A stretch of DNA of 64,000 bases from Tritrichomonas musculus (Eukaryota; Parabasalia; Tritrichomonadida; Tritrichomonadidae). This document shows, in pieces, positions 51,178 through 61,074 of this stretch. The notes under the pieces are model-generated. The model searched no databases. It had not been told where the DNA came from and worked only from the letters and a program-made list of their open reading frames with translations. Both the position numbers and the translations under genes were made by a program. How positions within the stretch are numbered: the first letter of the stretch is position 1; each line of letters begins with the position of its first letter. Location: positions 1,364,001 through 1,428,000 of the forward strand of contig JAPFFF010000009.1 in assembly GCA_039105265.1 (NCBI GenBank), written 5' to 3'.

Positions 51178-52533
51178 TTGAATAACAATACATCCTCTGA
51201 TATTGTTTCATCATCAGACAACAGTGATAAAATTGAAAAGGATGATGCAAATAAGTCGAATGATGAAATTTTAACTTCAAATACAAAAAATCAATCTGTT
51301 GATTTGGAAAATTCAATTGTTTCTCAAAATAATCCATCATCAGAAGATATTTGCGAATTGTATCTATCTTTGAATAAAGATCAAGAAATAAATTCTCAAA
51401 ATTATTTATTTAGTTTTCCGGAAAAGCTACAAGAGAAATACCCAAATTGCCAGCCATATAAACTCTTAGCAAATGCGTTTTCTTATTTTGTTATAACTGA
51501 AAATGAATTATTTCAAAAGTTTTGTGATGTTGGTGGATCTATTGATTCTTTATTGGATCATTATATTCCATTCATTAATATTTATGATTTTATTAATTCT
51601 GAAGATAATGAAATGCGCCTTCAAATGATCCGTTCAATTACATTTTTATTTTTATCGCATGCAAATGTCATCAGTCGTTATGAAGATTTATTAAAGGATT
51701 ACTTTTCAGTTTTGCTTGTGATTATGGATAGAGCAGATATATTGTCTCAAATTGAAGCTTTTCGATGTGCGACAAGTATTTATTCATCATGCAGTGATCA
51801 ATTTCCTCTTAAAATACAAAGATTATGGCTCTTCCGAATTGTTGCTTATAGTCAACCATCTTCAGTTCTTCAGTACATGGCCGTAAATTTTGTCACAGAA
51901 GTTTATAGAGACGATTTTCAATTTATCCCATTATGTAATGTTTTGATAAAGCGTGGAATTGAAAACACTGACTCAATATCAGCAATAGAATCATACCTTA
52001 AGTTGGCTGTAAATGAAGATCCGTTTGACATTTATATTTTTTTGATTAGATTATTGATTCAGCATCATTACTTAAGTCGTAGCGCTGCTAATATAATATG
52101 TAATACCCTTGAAGTTTTTATCTGTGATGGAAATTCAACTACAATAAATTATATCTTATTTCTATTTCGAAAACTAATGCTTTTCTATGCATACGCAAAT
52201 AAAAATAAGCAATATAAATATAGACAGTTTTTAATTAATTTAATGTATGACAAAATTGTTACAATGCCTAATATTAAATCATTTCGAAAATCAATTCAAG
52301 AAATATTAAATGCAATTGTTAGAAATGGTTATCTGCAAGATCTAAAAGATAAGGTTAAAGATGTTGCTATTGCTGATGAATTAACAGATTGTTTCTTAAA
52401 AGAGAAAGGATTTCCTCTTAATGATAATAAGAAATTAAAATTATTTGCTCTTTATCCATATGATTCTGAAATTGACTCATCTTTAATTGAAAACGATTAT
52501 AGTGACCAATCAGATTCTGATATGAATTATTAA
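51178..52533 (+). CDS. armadillo/HEAT-like protein 3, no in-frame ATG at the 5' end
   Basis: 451 codons. A Ser/Asp/Asn-rich acidic N-terminus (SSSDNSDKIEKDD) is followed by helical repeats (FVTEVYRDDFQFIPLCNVLI) and an acidic tail (DQSDSDMNY), the same layout as the 38095-39495 protein. The frame opens after TAG at 51163 and starts only with TTG (51178); the first in-frame ATG is some 145 codons in. Two out-of-frame ATGs lie at 51135 and 51140. A very short unseen intron, a frame error or a non-AUG start could explain this. No transposon boundary is seen here. Confidence 0.6.
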   Translation: MNNNTSSDIVSSSDNSDKIEKDDANKSNDEILTSNTKNQSVDLENSIVSQNNPSSEDICELYLSLNKDQEINSQNYLFSFPEKLQEKYPNCQPYKLLANAFSYFVITENELFQKFCDVGGSIDSLLDHYIPFINIYDFINSEDNEMRLQMIRSITFLFLSHANVISRYEDLLKDYFSVLLVIMDRADILSQIEAFRCATSIYSSCSDQFPLKIQRLWLFRIVAYSQPSSVLQYMAVNFVTEVYRDDFQFIPLCNVLIKRGIENTDSISAIESYLKLAVNEDPFDIYIFLIRLLIQHHYLSRSAANIICNTLEVFICDGNSTTINYILFLFRKLMLFYAYANKNKQYKYRQFLINLMYDKIVTMPNIKSFRKSIQEILNAIVRNGYLQDLKDKVKDVAIADELTDCFLKEKGFPLNDNKKLKLFALYPYDSEIDSSLIENDYSDQSDSDMNY

Positions 52534-52698
52534 AACTATTCATAATAAGTCCTATATTAAATTTGAATAAAGTGTTATTTATTTAATTTTTGTGTCTTTT
52601 ATATATATATGATGGAGGTATTTAACTTGAGTTGAAAAACATGCTGCGACTAATTATGAATTGAATTGTATTTTATAAAATAAATATATTCAAATCAT

Positions 52699-52707
52699 AA
52701 ACGGTCT
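52699..52707 (+). promoter_or_regulatory. possible Myb-type (M3-like) promoter motif
   Basis: AAACGGTCT lies ~35 nt before the Bre1-like ATG, in a gene lacking a TCA initiator. It resembles the Myb-bound AACGG element described in Trichomonas core promoters. Confidence 0.3.
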
Positions 52708-52735
52708 CTTAAGAATTTAAAAAATTCGATCTTTA

Positions 52736-54682
52736 ATGGCTCTATCTAATCGCACGAAACCGATTTCGACTTCAGAACTAATAAACAATGATTCAAGATT
52801 ATCTGAATTAAATTTTGAAATTAAAATACCCGAAGAAATTAATTATCATAATCTTGTTCATAAACTTGAAAATAAAGCGAAACACTTAGAAATTCAAATA
52901 GAGCAAAATCGAAAAAGAGGAATGGCTATTTGTCAAGAATGTTTCAATGCAATGCAAGCAACAGAAGTTCTTGCTTTTGATTTTTTATTTACCGAATATT
53001 TAATTGGTAATGCATCAAGGTCAAAAGTTAATACTTTTATCGATTCATGTATTCTACCTTCATTTAATATTATGTCTGGTGATCCTCGCGATATCGATGC
53101 TGCTGCTGATCATATTAAGGCAGTCCAAACGCAAATTCAAATGTCAGTTAATACTGTATTGCAATGTGATCCAAAGAAAGTTGAAGTTGCAAAGCGAGCC
53201 ACAGAATTTCTTCAATTTTTAAGAGAGAAAAAGCAGTCTCTAGAAAACGAATTACAAAAAACAGAAGAAGAAACGAAAAATCAGAAAAGTCAGCAAAATC
53301 CTACAATAATATCTGTTGATTTTAATGATTCTAATCGATCAAATAAAAATGAAGCAGACCCAGAATTTGAAAAATGGGTTCACAACGAACTTAAGCCAGG
53401 TGTTGTTCTTGTTGATCCTCAAACAGCAGAAACCAGAGCTTTATTTGGTTCTTGTATTCATCGTATTCATGCAATACAAGAATTAAGAGATCAAATTGCC
53501 AAATTAAAATCTACTTCTACATCGACTCAAAATTTACAATATATTGATTGTGATCCAGATACCATTTATAATTCACCTTTCTTTGTTGCTATTCGTGTAA
53601 ATTGTGAATTCCTTCATACTGCCCTCAGTGCCATTCACAGCCATCAACAAATTATTCCTGGTTGTATTGAAGCAATTAACAGTTGTGAATCATATCTTAA
53701 AGAGCTTGAGAAAAAATGTCAAAGTACCATTAATACAATGAAAAAATTAACATCTGATATGGAAGAGAATATTAAAGCGAATTACGATGAAATTCAGGAA
53801 CTTACTAAAAATTTGAAGCCATATGCTGAAGTTCTAGAGTTCAAAGTTTCATCTTTAGAAAATAAGCAAGCTGAAACTGATGAATTCCATAAAAATCTAG
53901 AAGATTATCTAAATTCTTTACTTGAAGCTGCAAAAAATGGAGCATCTAGTGATACTGATAAGATTAATGCCCAAATTGAAATTTTACATGAATTGAAAGG
54001 AATAAGATCAAGGATCAAAAAACTATGCCAAACTTCATTTAAATCCATCAATGAGAATGTCGAAACGTTGAATAATTTATTCAAAGCTATCAAATCTTAC
54101 TGTAAAGCTGCTGAATGCGTTCAATTTAAAGAAAAAGAAATCAAAAAACTTGAAGAGTACGAGAAATGTTTAAAGAGCATCATTGAAAACATGCATGCAG
54201 ATGAGGTTAGAGAATGGTGTAAACAACTTACAGATGTTTCAGATTATCTAGTTAATGCAGTCAAAAAGCAAGAAGAAATATATGAAAAATTTGAGCCTCT
54301 TGTTAAAATCGATAAAAGTAGTGGAAATGATGAAATAGCATCAAAAGAAGAAGAAGTTGAACAACTAATGAAAAAAAACGAAAAACTTGTTGAAGAAGAA
54401 GCTTTGTTACAAGCCGATGCTGTTGATGCTGAAGAAGAACTTTTCTCTCTAATGCAACAAATTGAAGCTTTAGGTGGATGGACTGATACTGAAGTTGAAG
54501 AAAGATTAGAAGATTGTACTATTTGTCCTATTTGTAAAGAAAGAAAGAGAAATGAATTTTTAGTATCTTGTGGCCATCCATTGTGTAGTGAGTGTATTGC
54601 AGAGGCAAAAAATAATCATGAATGTCCTTTATGTCATTTTGCATTTAATGATGATGATATTAAGCCTTTCTTTTTACAATGA
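52736..54682 (+). CDS. Bre1-like RING E3 ubiquitin ligase
   Basis: 648 aa. Long coiled-coil segments (about 30-75, 150-185, 230-255, 310-590) precede a C-terminal RING finger near residues 597-637 (CPICKERKRNEFLVSCGHPL, then CSECIAEA and CPLCHFAF), with the protein ending in FNDDDIKPFFLQ. Coiled coil plus extreme C-terminal C3HC4 RING with an FG/FNxxD ending is the arrangement of Bre1/RNF20, which monoubiquitinates histone H2B with Rad6. The RING itself is unambiguous. The Bre1 assignment rests on architecture and the tail. A nuclear location is expected. Confidence 0.78.
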   Translation: MALSNRTKPISTSELINNDSRLSELNFEIKIPEEINYHNLVHKLENKAKHLEIQIEQNRKRGMAICQECFNAMQATEVLAFDFLFTEYLIGNASRSKVNTFIDSCILPSFNIMSGDPRDIDAAADHIKAVQTQIQMSVNTVLQCDPKKVEVAKRATEFLQFLREKKQSLENELQKTEEETKNQKSQQNPTIISVDFNDSNRSNKNEADPEFEKWVHNELKPGVVLVDPQTAETRALFGSCIHRIHAIQELRDQIAKLKSTSTSTQNLQYIDCDPDTIYNSPFFVAIRVNCEFLHTALSAIHSHQQIIPGCIEAINSCESYLKELEKKCQSTINTMKKLTSDMEENIKANYDEIQELTKNLKPYAEVLEFKVSSLENKQAETDEFHKNLEDYLNSLLEAAKNGASSDTDKINAQIEILHELKGIRSRIKKLCQTSFKSINENVETLNNLFKAIKSYCKAAECVQFKEKEIKKLEEYEKCLKSIIENMHADEVREWCKQLTDVSDYLVNAVKKQEEIYEKFEPLVKIDKSSGNDEIASKEEEVEQLMKKNEKLVEEEALLQADAVDAEEELFSLMQQIEALGGWTDTEVEERLEDCTICPICKERKRNEFLVSCGHPLCSECIAEAKNNHECPLCHFAFNDDDIKPFFLQ

Positions 54683-55009
54683 TTTTTTATTTTATTTATA
54701 TATAATTGTTAGTTATACTAAAGAAAGTGTCGTTAATAATTAATTAATGTCTTAATTTTATTAGTAATAAAAATAAAATTTTGTAAATTTTGTATTATTT
54801 TATTCATAAATTCAAAGCTTTTTTAATACTTTTAAGCAAATTTCTTTCATATTTTTTAACAATGTAATTCATGATTGTACATTAGAGACAAATGAAAATG
54901 CTTATCAAAACATCATTTTAAGTGTCATTATTATTAAAAAAGTCTGTGTTATATAAATTCATTTATTATGCAAGAATGCTGATATCTTTGAGAAGATATA
55001 TGATAAATT
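54683..55009. other. intergenic spacer
   Basis: 327 bp, AT-rich, no gene seen. Confidence 0.4.
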
Positions 55010-55696
55010 ATGATTTTTTATAAAATATTTCGCCATAACCGTTTAAATATGAATGATAAAAATGAATATAAAAAATCGTATTCTTTAAATCTACCAGAAA
55101 ATGGTAAATTTATGCCAACCGATCCTTTACCAAGACTGGATATTAAAAAACTGTATTCATTTTTTATTATTCCTGATGATTGCGAAGGGCAAAAAATAAT
55201 TTTCAATCATTTTGGATTTGGACGAAAACAAGGCAACATTTTTATTTTAAGTCCATACGAGGTAATGTTTCTAAGTCAACTCCAAAAAGATCCAAATATG
55301 ATTAGTATTGAAAATAAAAATGATATTAACGAGCTATGGCAATATTGTTGTTCTCTATTTGGTCCTTCCATTTTTCCAATTCAATATGCAATATATCATT
55401 ATTTTCGATGTAGATACTGGGTAGTTCGAGATGGATCAATCTATGGTTTCCTTTTTGTTTTATATTCGGATCATCCAGATGTCGTTCATTCAAAATACAC
55501 TGTTCAAATGATTGAAGATTGGAATGAAGTATTATTAATTGCTCCATCAATAACAAGAATAAACTGGGGGGTCAGAAAAAAGGCGCTCCTTGTACGTGTT
55601 ATTGTGCCTTCAGAAAGTGATTTAAAAAATCCTGATTGTATATCTACTTTTGTCATCGAATCAATGTGTTTACAAAGACTTGAGAAACATTATTAA
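55010..55696 (+). CDS. tRNA-splicing endonuclease catalytic subunit (Sen2-like)
   Basis: 228 aa from ATG 55010, or 215 aa from ATG 55049 (MNDKNEYKK), which I consider equally likely. The C-terminal endonuclease domain has AIYHYFRCRYWVVRDGSIYG, then SDHPDVVHSKYTVQMI and WGVRKKALLVRVIVP. These place the catalytic Tyr (Y145), His (H160) and Lys (K191) of the Sen2/Sen34/EndA family. It cleaves introns from pre-tRNA in the nucleus or cytosol. It is shorter than yeast Sen2 (377 aa), mostly at the N-terminus. Sen34 is the alternative. Confidence 0.82.
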   Translation: MIFYKIFRHNRLNMNDKNEYKKSYSLNLPENGKFMPTDPLPRLDIKKLYSFFIIPDDCEGQKIIFNHFGFGRKQGNIFILSPYEVMFLSQLQKDPNMISIENKNDINELWQYCCSLFGPSIFPIQYAIYHYFRCRYWVVRDGSIYGFLFVLYSDHPDVVHSKYTVQMIEDWNEVLLIAPSITRINWGVRKKALLVRVIVPSESDLKNPDCISTFVIESMCLQRLEKHY

Positions 55697-55993
55697 TGTT
55701 TTTTTTTTTAACTGTCTAATAGCTAATTTGTATGATTTAAAGTTCTGTCCTCAGCTGTGTTTCATTCATTATTTATTTTCATATAAGTTTTACTTATTAT
55801 TATTTGGAATTATGATCATGTATAAACAATATTTTTATAATTTTAAGTAATCTAATTTCCGATAATGTATTTGATCAATCTAAGCTGTCAAGTTGTTAAA
55901 AGAAAAGATATTTATATTTGTGTTTTAGAAAAGAATTCTCAACTTTTTCTATATATTTGAAAGCGAATATTTTTGTCATTAAAATTATTTGAA

Positions 55994-56001
55994 TTCACAC
56001 A
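55994..56001 (+). promoter_or_regulatory. initiator of the PCI-domain gene
   Basis: TTCACACA with +1 A at 55997 lies 12 nt before the ATG at 56009. Confidence 0.45.
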
Positions 56002-56008
56002 AAATCTC

Positions 56009-57103
56009 ATGAATTTTTTCCCTAGTTTTGGACCTGGTGGATTTGAAAGCCCAGGATATGGGTTTGGTATGAGTGATTTTGGGAAAGGCCAAAAAAAAAT
56101 ACCAGAAATTATTGTACAATGTAAAAAAGTCAAAAATACATCACAACTCCAAGATCTTGGATCTTTGGTATCCCTTGGAACTGAATCATCTGAATCCGAC
56201 ATTAAAGTAGCCTTATGTGATTTTACGCTTGCTTCTTTGGAAAAGCATCAAACTGTAGCTCTAATTCTTCTTATTCCACCTTCCTTTGCTCCAAAAGAAT
56301 TATACAATTCTTTTAGTTATATATTAGATTTTTTAGATAAATTACCTTCTCGATTACAAACTGGTTTAGCATTGAAGTGGGTAAGAAGTGCTATTTTTGC
56401 TGATCTTCAAAATCAACTTTATGATTCAAAAATTTTGCATGGTTTATACGAAAAAAATCCAGATTTATATGCAGCTCCATATCTTTATTTATGTTCTGCA
56501 GCAGATCATCCTATATCAATGGAAACAGTATTTTCAGGTGATGTTCGAATAAATGCTCTAACACTATACTACTCTGCAATAAATAAAATGCTCTTGGCAG
56601 ATTATAATGCCGCCGAAATGGACTTTATTCGTGCTCTAACTCTAAGTAAGAAAAATAGGGATATGAAAGATTCAATTTTAACCAAATTGTCATTATGCTC
56701 ATTTTTAAATCGAACGCCCGAGGAAATATTCAAAAGAAGAATTCCTCTCAGCCGATCTCTTCCAAAAATTGCTAATGAAATTTGGAAATTTGATCGTAAT
56801 TTAGATTTGACATTCTTGCCCCCATTTTACAAAAGATTTTTATCTGAAATTGCTTATGAGCATTCTAGAGGAGTTATTTTGAATCTCGCATCTACAGTTA
56901 CAGTGATTAAATTAGAAGAAGCTCAAGAATTTATTGGAAAAGAAGTACCAATAAATGTACTTCTGGAAAATTTAAAAGCAGAAGGAACTTTGATAACTAC
57001 AATTAACGAAGGGTATATTTACTTTAATGATACATCAAAAACTCAATTATATGAAACAAAAATTAAGCAAGTCGAACAAATATTTGAATCCTTAAATGTC
57101 TAA
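56009..57103 (+). CDS. PCI-domain protein (COP9/proteasome-lid/eIF3-type subunit, CSN3-like?)
   Basis: 364 aa from ATG 56009; the frame opens earlier only at a TTG and the initiator lies between them. The N-terminus is Gly/Phe-rich (FPSFGPGGFESPGYGFGMSD). Helical repeats follow, then a PCI-like end: an EFIGKEVPINVLLENLKAEG helix-turn-helix and the winged-helix strand TTINEGYIYFND. The preceding ADYNAAEMDFIRALTLSKKN resembles the TPR-like helices of CSN3. PCI proteins are scaffolds of the COP9 signalosome, proteasome lid and eIF3. Which complex this one belongs to cannot be settled by eye. Confidence 0.6.
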   Translation: MNFFPSFGPGGFESPGYGFGMSDFGKGQKKIPEIIVQCKKVKNTSQLQDLGSLVSLGTESSESDIKVALCDFTLASLEKHQTVALILLIPPSFAPKELYNSFSYILDFLDKLPSRLQTGLALKWVRSAIFADLQNQLYDSKILHGLYEKNPDLYAAPYLYLCSAADHPISMETVFSGDVRINALTLYYSAINKMLLADYNAAEMDFIRALTLSKKNRDMKDSILTKLSLCSFLNRTPEEIFKRRIPLSRSLPKIANEIWKFDRNLDLTFLPPFYKRFLSEIAYEHSRGVILNLASTVTVIKLEEAQEFIGKEVPINVLLENLKAEGTLITTINEGYIYFNDTSKTQLYETKIKQVEQIFESLNV

Positions 57104-57567
57104 GGATAATCATTTTATAATGTCATGTTAAAAATGTTGTAATAAAATAAATTTAGAAAATATAAATGAGGCCTTTATGGTGCATAATTTTCTGATTCGC
57201 ATATCTATATATTAATCTAAGTTTTATATGCTTTTAAAGAAAAAAATTAGTAAACTTATACATAAATAGGAAAATTATAAATTGGTGCTTTCTAATTTTG
57301 ATGTTGGCTAACCAATGTATATTATTTATTAAAGTTATTTTTTATAAATTCGTTAAAATAAATACTTGAAATACCTCAATTACATATAATCGCTTTGCTA
57401 AAAAAAATATAAGGTATTTCATTGATTGGATTTAGAAGGAATAATAGCAAAATAAAAATAATTTTAATATATACTAAAAAAATATAAGCATTAGGCTATA
57501 CAAATCCTTTATTGAATGGCTCAAATGAATTTATTGATTAATTGAATATAGCAAGTGAAATTATGTA
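57104..57567. other. convergent intergenic region
   Basis: 464 bp, AT-rich, no gene seen. Confidence 0.4.
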
Positions 57568-57801
57568 CTAATCAAACCACAGTACTTTATTGTTCATGCA
57601 AATCGTAATCATATCAACAAGCCATAAGAATGGAAGACCTACCACTAATAAAACAACCCCCAGAATGATGAAACAAACATCCTTTTTACTGACGCTTCGG
57701 CAAATTCTATATACAACCCATACTATATCAAGGAATGGGATGGCCAAAATGAATTTGACCACCTTGCTTAGTCCATCCATTGCGCTAACAAGTCCAGACA
57801 T
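57568..57801 (-). CDS. small two-helix membrane protein (PMP3/UPF0057-like)
   Basis: 77 aa with two hydrophobic segments, about residues 14-32 (VVKFILAIPFLDIVWVVYR) and 42-67 (VCFIILGVVLLVVGLPFLWL), joined by a short basic loop. Size and layout resemble PMP3-type proteolipids, which influence membrane potential in other eukaryotes. Sequence identity is low, so the name is tentative. The start is supported by an initiator 10 nt upstream. Confidence 0.65.
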   Translation of the reverse strand: MSGLVSAMDGLSKVVKFILAIPFLDIVWVVYRICRSVSKKDVCFIILGVVLLVVGLPFLWLVDMITICMNNKVLWFD

Positions 57802-57805
57802 TGTA

Positions 57806-57813
57806 CTTTATGA
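57806..57813 (-). promoter_or_regulatory. initiator of the small membrane protein gene
   Basis: Minus strand reads TCATAAAG with +1 A at 57811, 10 nt before the ATG at 57801. Confidence 0.45.
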
Positions 57814-58919
57814 TTTTATTTGAGTTAAACCGTAAAAAAAGTTACTTCATTTCATTGTAACATTAATTGATGGTTTATCTAATTATCAAATAAATATTTA
57901 TTAATAAAAATCGCATTATATAATTTATTATCTTAATTAATACATAAATAGAGTTAAAACATTATTTTGTAATCGATTGCAATGAAAATAAAATAAAAAA
58001 AATTTTTATTTTATTATTACAGATCATATTAATAAAATGAACTCTATTGAAAAAAAAATTCAAAAGGAGAATTCCGAAAATATAAAGGCATATATTATGC
58101 AAAATTGATGTGAAAAGAATTTTCATGTAAATTTATGATGAAAGAGGTGCTTTCATGAAAGTTTATATGAATCTATTTTGATAACGTTCTAATTGAAAAA
58201 AAAATCATTGTTCTTTTAATTTATGCTGATAAAATTTTAATTTATTAACTTTTATGTATGAAAAGTTTACAATACAATTTTCATTCATTCAGTGATCGGT
58301 ATTTGAGTGCATTTGATTTTTATATCATTTCACCATTCAAAAATTGTTGAAATGAATATCTGTTTTTTTTATCTTATAGATAAGCATAATAATAGGATAA
58401 TACATTATTATATGGGCATATACTATGTATTAAGCATTTTCTGTTAATTTTATACAATTTTTTATTTCATATTATCCTTTTATATCTAAGATTATCTTAG
58501 TAAGATAGATATATTTCCATGACCATATTATTCTTCAGACTTACTGTGATAATACTAAAAGAAATTTTATTCAAATATTTGAGAATGTTTTTATCTTTAA
58601 GATCATTAAAAATCTTTATAAATGAATATCATGTAAATATAAGTATTTCATAATTTAAGGCATTAATTTTTGAGAATTGGTCATAATTTAAAAAAAAATA
58701 ATGGATCCTCATATCTACAATTAATAGGTTATTTCTATTAGATTTTTTTGGTATGGATAATCAACTGATAATACAGTTGAGCCAAACGAAAGAGAATAAT
58801 GTGAGAAAATGCAACAAAAATATTTTGTAAGTTAGTAGTTGAATTAATTAATTATTTTGGTATTGAAAACCTGCATTGTTATCAAAATGATACGAGGATG
58901 TATTTTAATATTTAAATCA
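57814..58919. other. intergenic spacer
   Basis: 1.1 kb, AT-rich. No open frame with protein-like composition, no RNA gene and no inverted ends recognised. Confidence 0.4.
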
Positions 58920-60272
58920 TCATGTGTGTTTGCAATATTGTTTGTAAAAAGTATTTTGAAATATCAATATAATTCCAGATGCAATTTGAATTGATCCTGA
59001 TATAGTAACAGATGTATAATTGGTCATTATTTCTCTTTCTTTAGCAGTCGTATTATCTAGTTTCATCATCACATCATAAATGCACATATAAGAAAATCCA
59101 CCAAAAGATCCAAGTAAAAACATTGCGATATCTAAAACCCAAATTGGGCAAAAACGCAATGGAGTATTGATCATCATGAAAGTAAAAACTATTCCATTAA
59201 GTAATGTGAAAATCCAAAGCTTAGACGTATGAACTAACTTTATTGATGATTTTGATATGAGTTGGCCAATTTGATAACAAATCGAAAGAAGACTGAATAA
59301 ATAAGGTTGATTAATTCTTTGTTCCTGTGTCATTGAGCAATCGGCGAGGCCTTCAAGGCAGCAATATTGAAAAATAAAAGCAAGTGTATTATTAACTATG
59401 AAAGGCATGGCACGACACCATAATTTACCACTACAGAATGGTACCTTTTCTTCTTCTGAAGGTTTAGATTTATCAAGATTTTCTGATGTTTCATTTTCAA
59501 TTTCAATTGATGAAACTTGTGATGAAGGTATTTCGTCGATATCCTTATGGAGAGTGTCATTGCTATCAACAATCGGATTACCTTGATTATCAATTAAAAT
59601 TTTGCCTTTATTTTGCATATTATTTTGTTCTTCAGATGAGGGATTTACATTTAATGGTTGTTCAATATCGGGTAATTCTGAATCATTTTCAATAATTACG
59701 ACTGCTTTTTTAGATTTTTGATCAAGTCCAAAATAAAAAATTAATGGATATGCAATTCCAAACCAAGAGATGCAGAGAAATGAATAAAAATATGATATTT
59801 TAAAGTATTGGCATAAGAATGAGTATATTGCTCCTATTAATCCAGAAATGCCAGTTCCGACACCCCAAGCTGTAAGAAGGGAACTATCATCGACGGCAGC
59901 AAAATAGCCAAGCATTACTCCTTCACCGAAATCAGATGATACTCCAACAAATGAAATGCATAAAATTGCAAAATAAATGTTAGGTGCAAAGGCCGTTCCA
60001 ATAATACCAAATAGCATGATTACACCATTGGCAATAGCTCTTTTTAAATAGCTTGTATTTTTTGATGAAAGATATGCATTGAAAAGAGTTGCATATATTC
60101 CTAAAAGAACGCATCCCCAAGTAACTGCCCCAATGTATCCATTTTTTTCAAAATGTGTGCATATTGATTGAGCTGATGATATCGCCACCCAGTATGGAAC
60201 GTTGTTAAGGATTCCAATAAATATCATGCCAAAAAAGTGTTTCCAAAAATGGGGAGGACGTGTTGAAGCCAT
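58920..60272 (-). CDS. CLN3/battenin-like lysosomal transporter
   Basis: 450 aa with about eleven membrane segments split by a hydrophilic loop (about residues 210-280). The segment FGEGVMLGYFAAVDDSSLLT followed by AWGVGTGISGLIGAI corresponds to the conserved LGE and SSGTGGAG region of CLN3. Near the C-terminus, LGSFGGFSYMCIYDVM fits the second conserved block. CLN3 proteins act in lysosomal/vacuolar membranes in homeostasis of small molecules and glycerophosphodiesters. Length is close to human CLN3 (438 aa). ATG 60272 is the only start. Confidence 0.82.
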   Translation of the reverse strand: MASTRPPHFWKHFFGMIFIGILNNVPYWVAISSAQSICTHFEKNGYIGAVTWGCVLLGIYATLFNAYLSSKNTSYLKRAIANGVIMLFGIIGTAFAPNIYFAILCISFVGVSSDFGEGVMLGYFAAVDDSSLLTAWGVGTGISGLIGAIYSFLCQYFKISYFYSFLCISWFGIAYPLIFYFGLDQKSKKAVVIIENDSELPDIEQPLNVNPSSEEQNNMQNKGKILIDNQGNPIVDSNDTLHKDIDEIPSSQVSSIEIENETSENLDKSKPSEEEKVPFCSGKLWCRAMPFIVNNTLAFIFQYCCLEGLADCSMTQEQRINQPYLFSLLSICYQIGQLISKSSIKLVHTSKLWIFTLLNGIVFTFMMINTPLRFCPIWVLDIAMFLLGSFGGFSYMCIYDVMMKLDNTTAKEREIMTNYTSVTISGSIQIASGIILIFQNTFYKQYCKHT

Positions 60273-60788
60273 TACTAAAATTATATTCTTGTTAATATTA
60301 TTTGATTATATTCAATTATTTAAAAATTGATTATTTAAACAAATATAATAGATAAAATGAAATACTGTCACTAAATATTTTTAAATTATTATAATTAATG
60401 TTAAAATAAATTTTACTATAAAATTGCTAACTAAATAATAAGAAATATTAAATACTTATAAATATTAAAATTGAATTAATTTTTTTATTTTGAGAATTTC
60501 GGTTGATTAGTAATTATATTAGTGATGTGTAATAAAGAATATGATATTTAAATTTGTATCACATTTTCTTAAGCCAGGAGATAAAACAATTTTATTTCAA
60601 AATTTATTCTTAAATAAATATATCGCATTTAAATTGTATAAATAAATAGCTATTGATATTTCAAATAAGCAAAAATTTAGGTATTGCTAAATTAATCAGA
60701 AAAATTGTGTTATTACAAAATTCAAATGCATTACCACAAAATAAATTCAATCATCAAAATAATCAACTCAATGTTATCTGAATAAATT
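60273..60788. other. intergenic spacer
   Basis: About 515 bp, AT-rich, no gene seen. Confidence 0.4.
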
Positions 60789-60900
60789 CAATATATATAA
60801 TACCAATGTACAATCAATTGATTGTTTTTTTAATATATATAATACCAATTTTTTTCAATATATATAATACCAATTTTTTTCAATATATATAATACCAATG
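60789..60900. repeat. 25-bp tandem repeat
   Basis: Unit CAATATATATAATACCAATT plus five T, in three close copies (from about 60831, 60856, 60881) and one copy 42 bp upstream at 60789. Confidence 0.85.
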
Positions 60901-61074
60901 TTTGATTAAAGGTTCAGAATGTATATCCAATTTTCTTCCGAAAATTTGTTTGTTTTTATGTGAAAAAATTCAACAATCAAATTTCTCTACTCCAAGGTGA
61001 GATGAAAAATGTTTTATTTTGATAATGGTATTTTATCAAATAATAAGGCCAATTATCAATTAATAAAGAACCAC

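Noticed and set aside
59396-59695. ORFs on both strands within the CLN3-like gene
   Set aside because: They are shadows of the hydrophilic loop of the CLN3-like coding frame.
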